Source: G963665925 sp963676345 (GTDB taxonomy: Bacteria > Bacillota > Clostridia > Peptostreptococcales > Acidaminobacteraceae). From it: a DNA stretch of 64,000 nt. The position numbers were made by a program, and so were the translations under genes. The notes beneath the pieces were generated by a model. It had not been told where the DNA came from. It was given only the letters and a program-made list of their open reading frames with translations, and searched no databases. The stretch is from assembly GCA_963676345.2 (NCBI GenBank), contig CAXXTS010000006.1:310001-374000 (forward strand), given 5' to 3'. How positions within the stretch are numbered: position 1 is the first letter of the stretch; every line of letters starts with the position of its first letter. This document shows, piece after piece, positions 57,673-64,000 of this stretch.

Positions 57673-59892
57673 ATGTCGGTAGAAATACGCGGATCAGTTG
57701 AAGAAATTGTATTTAGAAATGACGAAAATGGATTTGTCATCGCAGTAGTTGAATCCGGCGATGAGTTTATATATGTCAAAGGCTACATTCCAATTATTCA
57801 TGAAGGGGAGGACATGCTCTTTAGGGGGCGATTTGTCATGCACCCTACATACGGCGAACAGCTTGAGGTGACAAGCAGTGAAATACTAATGCCAACAGAC
57901 CTTGAAGCCATAGAAAAGTACTTGGCATCAGGTATTATTAAAGGGATTGGACCGGCAACGGCAAGCCGCATCATGGATCACTTTGGCAAGAACAGTCTAG
58001 ATATTATCCAGTATGATCCTGCCAGACTCACAGAAGTCAGCGGCATTGGTCAAAAAAAGGCAGACGAAATTGCCAGTGCTTTTTTTGAACAGCGCGCGCT
58101 GAAAGACATTATGCTTTTTTTACAAAAGTATGGTGTTTCTGTGAACTATGCCATGCGTATATTTAAACTGTACGGTCACGAAACCATTGATATTGTTTCG
58201 GAAAACCCCTACCAGCTCGCAGATGATGTTCCAGGAATCGGCTTTAGAATGGCAGACCAAATCGCTAAGAAAATGGGTGTGGAATCTGTTTCGCCCTATA
58301 GAATCGCAACAGGTATTAAATATGTTCTTTCTCAGCATGTAATGCAAGGCCATACATATGCCCTAAAAGATGATCTCATTCGGCGCACTGCAGACGTTCT
58401 CTTTGTTTCAGCGGATCAAGTCGAAGATATTGTAACAGACATGGTCATTCGGGGCAGTTTACATATAGAACGATTTAAAGAAGAATCCTTTATATATCCT
58501 ACACCACTGTATTTTGCAGAACTTAAGGTGTGTCAAAAGCTTGTACAGTTGGCAACAGGCGCAACACAAATACCTGGGCTTGATCTTGATGCGGATATTA
58601 AGGCCTACGAAGCACGCGAAGAAATTACACTGGCTCAGAATCAGAGAGAGGCCATTAAATCAGCCGTACAAAATGGCCTAATGGTTATTACGGGCGGTCC
58701 TGGGACTGGGAAGACAACCATCGTAAATGGTATTTTGGATGTATTTGAGCGAAAACATCTTAAAGTGCTGCTTGCTGCACCAACAGGGCGCGCTGCCAAA
58801 AGACTCAGTGAAGCGACAAAACAAGAAGCCAAGACCATTCATAGACTTCTCGAATATGCATATAGTGAGGGAAATGAAACAGCAGGTTTTATGAAAAATG
58901 AGGAAGATCCTCTAACCTGTGATGCGGTTGTCATTGATGAGACATCCATGGTCGATACCCTGTTAATGAATCATTTACTGAGTGCAATAGCACCAGGCAC
59001 ACGTGTTATATTTGCGGGTGATGTGGATCAGCTGCCATCTGTAGGTCCGGGGTGTGTATTAAAAGACATTATTGATTCTGGGGTTATTCCAGTTGTTAGG
59101 CTAACAGAGATTTTCAGACAATCTGAAGAAAGTATGATTGTTGTAAACGCACATAAAATTAATCATGGAGAAATGCCTGTTCTCAATACGAAAAATAAAG
59201 ATTTCTTCTTTATTGACTCGAGGCGTCAAGAGTCTATGGCAAGTACAATCAGTCAGCTTGTGAAAAAAAGACTGCCTGAATACTACAAACTTGACCCAGT
59301 ACATGATATTCAAGTTTTAACCCCCACAAAGAAGGGGCCAACGGGTACACTTCAACTTAATAAGCTGCTGCAAGAGGTACTGAACCCGCCTAAAACGGGC
59401 CGCGCTGAAAAGAAATTTGGTGAACGTATCTTTAGATCAGGCGACAAAATCATGCAGATAAAAAACAATTATCAAATGAAATGGAAAACAGATGATGATC
59501 AGCGTGGAGAAGGTGTTTTTAACGGTGATATCGGCTTTATTGAAGGCATGAATTTAGCAGATCAGAAAGTGGTCGTTCGGTTTGACGATGGTAGAACCGT
59601 GCATTATGACTTCAGTCAGCTTGATGAAATTATTCATGCTTATGCCGTAACAGTGCATAAAAGTCAGGGCAGCGAGTTTCCGGTTCTGGTCATGCCTGTT
59701 TGGAGTGGACCACCCATGCTGATGAACAGAAATATTTTATATACTGCGGTAACACGTGCCAAGCAGCTGGTTGTCCTTGTTGGAGACAGGCGGTATTTAA
59801 ATATTATGGTGAATAATGAAAACCAGCATGAAAGGCTTTCTGGGTTAAAGTTTAGATTAGAGGGTATTGTTAAAGAGGAATTTATCGTATAA
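57673..59892 (+). CDS. recD2: ATP-dependent DNA helicase RecD2
   Basis: 5'-3' superfamily 1B helicase of the stand-alone RecD2 (YrrC) type, used in repair and replication stress where RecBC is absent. 739 residues. N-terminal OB-like domain (1-85), helix-hairpin-helix repeats (LASGIIKGIGPATASRI, ARLTEVSGIGQKKADEI, DDVPGIGFRMADQIAKKMG), then helicase motifs: Walker A VITGGPGTGKTTI near 340, VVIDETSMVDT, GDVDQLPSVGPG, and the C-terminal VTVHKSQGSEFPVLV and YTAVTRAKQLVVLVGD. The upstream sequence has no strong SD, ATG at 57673 fits the family start MSVEIRGSVEEIVFRN. It is placed close to comFC as in other Clostridia. Confidence 0.95.
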   Translation: MSVEIRGSVEEIVFRNDENGFVIAVVESGDEFIYVKGYIPIIHEGEDMLFRGRFVMHPTYGEQLEVTSSEILMPTDLEAIEKYLASGIIKGIGPATASRIMDHFGKNSLDIIQYDPARLTEVSGIGQKKADEIASAFFEQRALKDIMLFLQKYGVSVNYAMRIFKLYGHETIDIVSENPYQLADDVPGIGFRMADQIAKKMGVESVSPYRIATGIKYVLSQHVMQGHTYALKDDLIRRTADVLFVSADQVEDIVTDMVIRGSLHIERFKEESFIYPTPLYFAELKVCQKLVQLATGATQIPGLDLDADIKAYEAREEITLAQNQREAIKSAVQNGLMVITGGPGTGKTTIVNGILDVFERKHLKVLLAAPTGRAAKRLSEATKQEAKTIHRLLEYAYSEGNETAGFMKNEEDPLTCDAVVIDETSMVDTLLMNHLLSAIAPGTRVIFAGDVDQLPSVGPGCVLKDIIDSGVIPVVRLTEIFRQSEESMIVVNAHKINHGEMPVLNTKNKDFFFIDSRRQESMASTISQLVKKRLPEYYKLDPVHDIQVLTPTKKGPTGTLQLNKLLQEVLNPPKTGRAEKKFGERIFRSGDKIMQIKNNYQMKWKTDDDQRGEGVFNGDIGFIEGMNLADQKVVVRFDDGRTVHYDFSQLDEIIHAYAVTVHKSQGSEFPVLVMPVWSGPPMLMNRNILYTAVTRAKQLVVLVGDRRYLNIMVNNENQHERLSGLKFRLEGIVKEEFIV

Positions 59893-59935
59893 AATAAGTA
59901 GTGCCAAAGTCCTTTAATAGGGAGAAGGAACTATT

Positions 59936-61447
59936 ATGTTTGATAAAATCGTCTACAATAAATTCAAAACCGGCTTGGTGAAAAGTGTGTTTCTACTGTG
60001 TTTAGTGCTGGTTACTGGCTTAAACAGCAGTCGACTTATAGATGACCTGTCTACACCCCAAGGTGGATACAATTTAATCACACTAGCCATTGTTGTACTT
60101 CTTTATTATCTATATAGAAAAGAAGAGGATGAAGCCCGAAAGAAAGTGGTCTTTTCAGCGCTGCTCATCAGTGGGTATCTGGCAAGTTGGATAATTATAG
60201 GCATCCAAAATGGCTTTAGTAATTTTAGCTTTCATATTTTACACACCATGCTGCTGATATATGCAGTAGAGAAAAGGGAGTCCTACACGGGTTATTTCAT
60301 CTTTACTCTATCCATGCTTGTCTGTTTGTTTTCACTCTATTTGTATAATGTAGACCGCCTAGATTTGATGCTATATGTCATTATGACAACAGTCGGCGTT
60401 TTTTACTCGGTGCATCTGGGCTCACTTCTCGAAAGCAAGAAGCATCTTCAAAAAAAGGTTGATGAGCTTGAAACCCTTTATGCCATTCAAAAGGTTATGG
60501 ACTCATTTCCGGATATTGATATGGCCATTTCTCAAATCACACGCATAGTCACCTTTGGCATCGATGTCGATTTATGTGCAATACTCCTTTATTCAGAAGA
60601 GAAAGGTGAACTTGAGCTGAGAGGGAAGTACTCAGGCGGTCAGCTTGAAAATACATTAAACCCAGAATTTGGGCTTGCAGAAGATGTCTTTAAGACTGGA
60701 ACACCCATTGTCTGTCATGATTTAAACCAAGATGGCGCCCTACTTCAAAGAATTGATTTTAAACATGAGGATAACGCCATAGGCATACTGCCGCTCGAGC
60801 ATGATGATATACGGTATGGTGTGATCCTATTCACAAAAAAAGATTCCATGGAGATTGATTCTGGAATTCTTCAAGTTGTGGCAGGTGTGGCATCAAGTGT
60901 TGCCATGGTGCTTTCAAACACCTTATATCATACGAGTGTGCTAACAAGGTCGCAGCGTGATGATTTAACGGGTCTATTTAATAGAAGTTACTTTTTCGAG
61001 GCGCTGGAAACAGAGATTAGAAAAGCGCAAATTACTAATCAGAACATACATGTTCTCCTTCTCGATATTGATAAGTTCAAGCTGATAAACGATACTTATG
61101 GACATTTAATTGGTGATAAAGTGATTGAAGAAGTTGGACGTATCTTAAAAGAAAATACGAGAAAGTCAGATATAGCCACGCGTTATGGTGGAGAAGAGTT
61201 TGCAGTTGTTCTTCCAAATAGCTGTTATTCAGCAGCAGAGCATATTGCAGAGCGCATCCGTGTTTCTGTAGAAAAGATGACCATTCAAATTGCAGATTTA
61301 AGCATGATTGAGGATTTGATCACCCTAAGTCTAGGGATTGCATGCTATCCGCACTGTAGTCTAGACCCGCTAGAAATAGTCGATATTGCAGATAAACGGA
61401 TGTATGCGGCTAAACGTACAGGAGGCAATCAATATATTTATAAATAG
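59936..61447 (+). CDS. Membrane-bound diguanylate cyclase (GAF-GGDEF)
   Basis: Makes cyclic di-GMP. 503 residues: five or six membrane helices (about 15-165), a short coiled coil (KKVDELETLYAIQKVMD), a GAF domain (about 185-335), and a GGDEF domain (about 340-503) with DDLTGLFNRSYFFEALE and the active site RYGGEEFAVVLP near 415. The inhibitory I-site RKSD is present 5 residues before it, so product feedback is likely. Its 3' end overlaps the comFC frame, joining it to the comFC-yvyF-flgM-flgN-flgK chain, which suits control of motility. GGAGAAGGA precedes the ATG. The sensed signal is unknown. Confidence 0.92.
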   Translation: MFDKIVYNKFKTGLVKSVFLLCLVLVTGLNSSRLIDDLSTPQGGYNLITLAIVVLLYYLYRKEEDEARKKVVFSALLISGYLASWIIIGIQNGFSNFSFHILHTMLLIYAVEKRESYTGYFIFTLSMLVCLFSLYLYNVDRLDLMLYVIMTTVGVFYSVHLGSLLESKKHLQKKVDELETLYAIQKVMDSFPDIDMAISQITRIVTFGIDVDLCAILLYSEEKGELELRGKYSGGQLENTLNPEFGLAEDVFKTGTPIVCHDLNQDGALLQRIDFKHEDNAIGILPLEHDDIRYGVILFTKKDSMEIDSGILQVVAGVASSVAMVLSNTLYHTSVLTRSQRDDLTGLFNRSYFFEALETEIRKAQITNQNIHVLLLDIDKFKLINDTYGHLIGDKVIEEVGRILKENTRKSDIATRYGGEEFAVVLPNSCYSAAEHIAERIRVSVEKMTIQIADLSMIEDLITLSLGIACYPHCSLDPLEIVDIADKRMYAAKRTGGNQYIYK

Positions 61448-62186
61448 TGAACCATTGAGGCGATTATTCGAGTGTGTGCTTCGTATTATCTATCCAGAAA
61501 AAATAGCCTGCATTCATTGCGGGATAGATTTGTCCAGACATAGAGTATATAGGTACGACCTTTGCGAAAGCTGTCTGAGGCAAGTGCGGTGGATAGAAGG
61601 AAGAAGCTGCAAATACTGCGGGGCCCCCATACCCAGTCAGCTTGAAACACCCTACTGCTACACATGTGCCGTAAGTGGACATGCCCTTGAGTCTTGTCTT
61701 GCATGCTTTGAGTATGCAGATGTGGGTAAGCAATTAATAATGGACTATAAGTACAATCAAAGTACTTACTTAAGTCGGTATTTCTCTCAGATGCTTTATG
61801 ATAATATTATGGCACAGGGAGAAATTGAATTTGACATGATTGTTCCCGTTCCGCTGCATGTTTCAAGAAAGCGCGAAAGAGGCTTTAATCATATGGAGCG
61901 CATAAGTAAAGTACTTGCCGAGCAACTGGATGTATTGTCAAGCGGGACAGCACTTCAGCGTATCAAGGCAACGCCAAGACTGAAAAACTTGAATAGGGAT
62001 GAACGAAAGAGGACGCTTGAAGGCGTGTTCAAGGCAGACAAGGCACAGATTTCAGGAAAACGAGTTCTACTGATTGATGATATTATCACGACTGGTTCAA
62101 CAATGAATTTCTGTGCAGAGGTGCTTTTAAGTGCAGGTGCAAGTGCAGTGCACGGCGCTGTACTTTCTGTAAATATTAAGGACTGA
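61386..62186 (+). CDS. comFC: ComF family protein (phosphoribosyltransferase-like)
   Basis: Needed for DNA uptake competence in Bacillus; biochemical role unclear. The frame is 266 codons at most. N-terminal zinc fingers CIHCG and CESC, then CKYCGAP and CYTC; C-terminal PRPP-type loop VLLIDDIITTGSTM; and KRERGFNHMERISK typical of ComFC. The start is unclear: the frame opens at a TTG (61386) without a ribosome site, while the only good AGGAGG (61420-61425) has no ATG, GTG or TTG in frame; an ATA at 61434 is at the correct distance. Overlaps the diguanylate cyclase. comFA and comFB are not adjacent, unlike in Bacillus. Confidence 0.88.
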   Translation: MQINGCMRLNVQEAINIFINSEPLRRLFECVLRIIYPEKIACIHCGIDLSRHRVYRYDLCESCLRQVRWIEGRSCKYCGAPIPSQLETPYCYTCAVSGHALESCLACFEYADVGKQLIMDYKYNQSTYLSRYFSQMLYDNIMAQGEIEFDMIVPVPLHVSRKRERGFNHMERISKVLAEQLDVLSSGTALQRIKATPRLKNLNRDERKRTLEGVFKADKAQISGKRVLLIDDIITTGSTMNFCAEVLLSAGASAVHGAVLSVNIKD

Positions 62187-62202
62187 TTTTGTGAAGTAAG
62201 CG

Positions 62203-62211
62203 TGGTATAAT
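62203..62211 (+). promoter_or_regulatory. Extended -10 promoter before yvyF
   Basis: TGGTATAAT, 70 nt before the yvyF start; -35 weak. Sets a separate start for the flagellar genes. Confidence 0.5.
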
Positions 62212-62281
62212 ATACTAAAACAGTTGATTCTTTAGCTGTAGGAGGTAGAGTACAGTTAGAGTCCATTTCGGAGGTGACAGT

Positions 62282-62698
62282 ATGTTTTCAAAACTTAGGA
62301 ACTGTGCAAAATGTGGACGTGTTTTTCAGTCTGAAGAGATTGGTCAAAAATTCTGTATGCGATGCAGAGAAGATGAGGAAGACTTGTTTATGGCTGCGCG
62401 AGAGTATATATATGATAATCCAGAAACGAACGTTATGGAAGTTTCAGAAGAGCTTGATATTGAAGAAGATCTGATTCTAAAATGGCTCAGACAAGGGCGC
62501 CTCCAGTTAAAAGGCGAGGGTGTTGGATATCCTTGTGACAGATGTGGGAAGTCTATTCAGACCGGTCGATTTTGCGATGCGTGTCAGATGGAGCTCAAGA
62601 ATGGGTTTAGCGAAGCCTTTGGAACAGGTGAAGAAAAATCAAGCGGTGCGTCGAAGTCAAGAAGTGGTAGCCACGGTATGTATGTGAAAAAGAAATAA
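62282..62698 (+). CDS. yvyF: Flagellar operon protein YvyF (TIGR03826 family)
   Basis: 138 residues. An N-terminal zinc finger (CAKCGRVF ... CMRCRED), a helix-turn-helix-like segment (VMEVSEELDIEEDLILKWLRQGRLQL), and a second CDRCG ... CDAC finger are the family layout. It is encoded between comFC and flgM as in Bacillus; the function is unproven, probably regulatory. TTTCGGAGGTGACAGT precedes the ATG. The C-terminal 30 residues are Ser/Gly/Lys-rich. Confidence 0.9.
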   Translation: MFSKLRNCAKCGRVFQSEEIGQKFCMRCREDEEDLFMAAREYIYDNPETNVMEVSEELDIEEDLILKWLRQGRLQLKGEGVGYPCDRCGKSIQTGRFCDACQMELKNGFSEAFGTGEEKSSGASKSRSGSHGMYVKKK

Positions 62699-62721
62699 TC
62701 TAAAAAAATTGAAAAAAGGAC

Positions 62722-62748
62722 TAAATAAACCCCCAGTTTTGCCGATAT
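62722..62748 (+). promoter_or_regulatory. Sigma-28 promoter of flgM
   Basis: TAAA (62722-62725), 15-nt spacer, GCCGATAT (62741-62748): an exact match to the flagellar sigma-28/SigD consensus. The predicted mRNA start is near 62755. Confidence 0.88.
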
Positions 62749-62778
62749 TAAGTATAGAAAGACGGCAGGATTGGGGGT
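62729..62778 (+). promoter_or_regulatory. Read-through hairpin sequestering the flgM ribosome site
   Basis: The 16 nt from ACCCCCA to GCCG (62729-62744), which are promoter spacer and -10 box, pair without interruption (three G-U) with CGGC to TGGGGGT (62763-62778), which contains the flgM Shine-Dalgarno GGGGGT. The loop is 18 nt. Only mRNA coming from yvyF can form it; the sigma-28 transcript begins after the left arm. Confidence 0.7.
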
Positions 62779-62786
62779 ATTGTTAT

Positions 62787-63074
62787 ATGAAAATTCAAAG
62801 TAATCCTAACATCCAAAAAATCATGAAGGCCTACGGCAAACAAGCGCCGAAGGCTAAGAAGACAGAAGGTGTCAAGTTTGAGGAGGATAAAATCGAAATT
62901 TCCACTCAAGCTAAAGAAATTCAAGTTGCAATGCAGGCAATGAAAGATACGCCTGAAGTGCGTGAGGAAAAGGTGAATGCCATCCGTGCCCAAATAAAGG
63001 ATGGTACCTATAAACCTTCTTCTGAAGACGTTGCTAATAAGATTCTTGGACGCCTAACTGGCGATGAGGGGTAG
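62787..63074 (+). CDS. flgM: Anti-sigma-28 factor FlgM
   Basis: Binds and holds sigma-28 until the hook is complete, then is exported. 95 residues: KIQSNPNIQKIMKAYGKQ at the N-terminus, disordered middle, and the sigma-binding C-terminal helix region with DKIEISTQAKEIQVAMQAM and REEKVNAIRAQIKDGTYKPSSEDVANKILGRL, which are the family pattern. The ATG at 62787 is preferred, 8 nt after GGGGGT; the frame runs open upstream to 62709 through the promoter, so longer starts are wrong. It is under a sigma-28 promoter, i.e. negative feedback. Confidence 0.95.
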   Translation: MKIQSNPNIQKIMKAYGKQAPKAKKTEGVKFEEDKIEISTQAKEIQVAMQAMKDTPEVREEKVNAIRAQIKDGTYKPSSEDVANKILGRLTGDEG

Positions 63075-63313
63075 CACCCGGGCTGCGCTAGGATGAAACC
63101 TATCGCAGTCTATGGTTGCTGCTTGGGGATGGACTTCTCAAATTGAAGAAAGCGTTGGAGTACATGGAAGTACGGAAAAGGTGTTGTCTACGCAAGGATA
63201 GCGTATCAGATGACACTGGATATGCCGTGCTTTTTTACGGTAAAAAGTATAAGTCGCGGTAAATGAATATTTTAGCTTTTTCTTCAGTTTGAGAACAGCT
63301 ACAGGTAGTGGAC
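63075..63313 (+). other. Structured gap between flgM and flgN
   Basis: No gene. Stem candidates: GCGCTAGG/CCTATCGC (start of the gap, one mismatch), AGTC/GACT around a 20-nt loop, GTGTTGTC with GATGACAC enclosing ACGC/GCGT (about 63182-63217), and the palindrome TTTTTAC-G-GTAAAAA (about 63232-63246). Possible structured leader for flgN-flgK. Confidence 0.4.
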
Positions 63314-63338
63314 AGCTCGCATAGTGCGAGCTTTTCTT
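63314..63338 (+). terminator. Terminator-like hairpin just before flgN
   Basis: AGCTCGC (63314-63320) pairs with GCGAGCT (63326-63332), followed by TTTCTT. It lies between flgM and the flgN ribosome site, so it either ends flgM mRNA or works as an attenuator. Confidence 0.65.
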
Positions 63339-63356
63339 GAAAGGAGTCATATAACC

Positions 63357-63854
63357 ATGAAAGACTTGATAGATAAACTCATTATGGCACTTGAGAAGGA
63401 TTGTGAAATTTATACAGAAATTCTTCGATTAGGTGAAGAAAAAAAACAAATCATTATAGATGGCGATATTGATCAGCTTGAAAAGATGACAAAAAGAGAG
63501 CATGCGCTCATTGCAAGTCTCATGAAGCTAGAAGAAATTCGAGATAAAATTGTGACAGAACTTATGAAACAAACAGGACTTTCCAGTGTAAATGTCCTTG
63601 ACGATATCATCGATATTGTAGATGATTCATCTAAAGTAAAGCTTGAGGGTACTAAGCGTAAGCTGAGCAATTTGATGAAGGATGTAAAAGATGTTAATGA
63701 GACTAATGGATCGCTGATTAAACAGTCTCTTGATATGATTGAGTTTAATGTGAATCTTATTTCGAGCATTGGCGAAACAGAGACCAACTATGGCGGCAAA
63801 GCAAATATCAATTATGATAAGAATGGCAGAAGTGCCTTCGATGCGAAAGTATAA
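63357..63854 (+). CDS. flgN: FlgN-family flagellar export chaperone
   Basis: 165 residues, helical. FlgN-type chaperones keep hook-associated proteins FlgK and FlgL unfolded and bring them to export. N-terminal LIDKLIMALEKDCEIYTEILRLGEEKKQIIIDGDID with KMTKREHALIASLMKLEE is the family pattern (YvyG in Bacillus). The ATG at 63357 follows AAAGGAGTCATATAACC. The client gene flgK starts 11 nt after its stop. Confidence 0.9.
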   Translation: MKDLIDKLIMALEKDCEIYTEILRLGEEKKQIIIDGDIDQLEKMTKREHALIASLMKLEEIRDKIVTELMKQTGLSSVNVLDDIIDIVDDSSKVKLEGTKRKLSNLMKDVKDVNETNGSLIKQSLDMIEFNVNLISSIGETETNYGGKANINYDKNGRSAFDAKV

Positions 63855-63865
63855 GGTGGGATATT

Positions 63866-64000
63866 ATGAGTAGTTCATTTCTTGGATTAAGTATAGCGAT
63901 GTCTGGACTCTTTGCAAATCAAAGAGCACTCAGTGTAACGTCCCATAACATTTCAAATGCGAATACTGAAGGGTATAGCAGGCAACGTGTAGATATGAGT
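63866..64000 (+). CDS. flgK: Flagellar hook-associated protein 1 (FlgK), 5' part
   Basis: 45 codons to the window edge. N-terminal SSSFLGLSIAMSGLFANQRALSVTSHNISNANTEGYSRQRVDM is the FlgK start with the SHNISNANTEGYSRQ signature of rod/hook proteins. GGTGGG precedes the ATG. Truncated by the window end, not by mutation. Confidence 0.93.
   Translation, partial: MSSSFLGLSIAMSGLFANQRALSVTSHNISNANTEGYSRQRVDMS

Overview
The window looks like chromosome from a motile, low-to-moderate GC Gram-positive bacterium of the Clostridia. Evidence seen: strong AGGAGG-type ribosome binding sites, TTG/GTG starts, an S-box (SAM-I) riboswitch before metK, SLH-anchored surface protein, FlgM/YvyF/ComFC gene order, class II GalT, and a sodium-type F-ATP synthase with a V-type-like double-hairpin c subunit as known from acetogens such as Acetobacterium. 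A Fusibacter/Acidaminobacter/Eubacteriales-like host is my inference, not proven. No tRNA, rRNA, CRISPR, IS element or phage was found.

Layout. 1-596: partial secreted copper-amine-oxidase-N-domain protein (minus strand). 757-6566: rho, rpmE, tdk, a DUF1385 membrane protein, prmC, prfA (transcription, translation and nucleotide housekeeping). 7192-8355: a CPA2/Kef-type cation:proton antiporter with an RBS-hiding leader hairpin. 8849-14552: tsaC, rpiB, upp, dCMP deaminase, tagO, wecB (tRNA modification, pyrimidine salvage, teichoic-acid type envelope synthesis). 14794-20929: two tandem LacI-family repressors and a Leloir operon galK-galE-galT. 20930-22722: 1.8 kb AT-rich, gene-free, with palindromes. 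22723-30531: complete F1Fo ATP synthase operon. 31030-33387: murA and mreB/mbl. 33852-36759: flavodoxin-like gene, flgF, flgG, flgJ-like. 36964-37398: fabZ. 37671-45950: a 2759-residue surface protein with 15 InlB-type repeats and three SLH domains. 46421-50486: phosphoglucomutase, an unknown protein, an AEC transporter. 50726-54000 (minus): a large secreted phosphodiester-glycosidase-like protein and a small multidrug-export-family membrane protein. 54306-55264: an orphan LytTR response regulator followed by a previously easy-to-miss 48-residue membrane peptide gene. 55937-57350: SAM riboswitch and metK. 57673-64000: recD2, a membrane diguanylate cyclase, comFC, yvyF, flgM, flgN, flgK (partial).

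The gene order follows the Bacillus/Clostridium block rho-rpmE-tdk-prfA-prmC-tsaC-rpiB-upp-atp-murA-mbl-flgFG, but spoIIR, spoIID and spoIIID are absent from the three places where they normally sit, hinting at an asporogenous lineage.

The most interesting non-gene signals are: (1) a dispersed modular repeat, five copies, made of a conserved AAAGMAMTGC box, a long perfect hairpin whose sequence differs in every copy, and a GGCGCG tail with a small covarying hairpin; (2) two flagellar genes, flgF and flgM, whose sigma-28 promoter DNA is complementary to the gene's own ribosome binding site, so read-through mRNA would hide the RBS while mRNA started at the promoter would not; (3) a 290-nt multi-stem structure downstream of mreB; (4) the double-hairpin c subunit with one Glu and one Gln site; (5) the 48-residue peptide gene.
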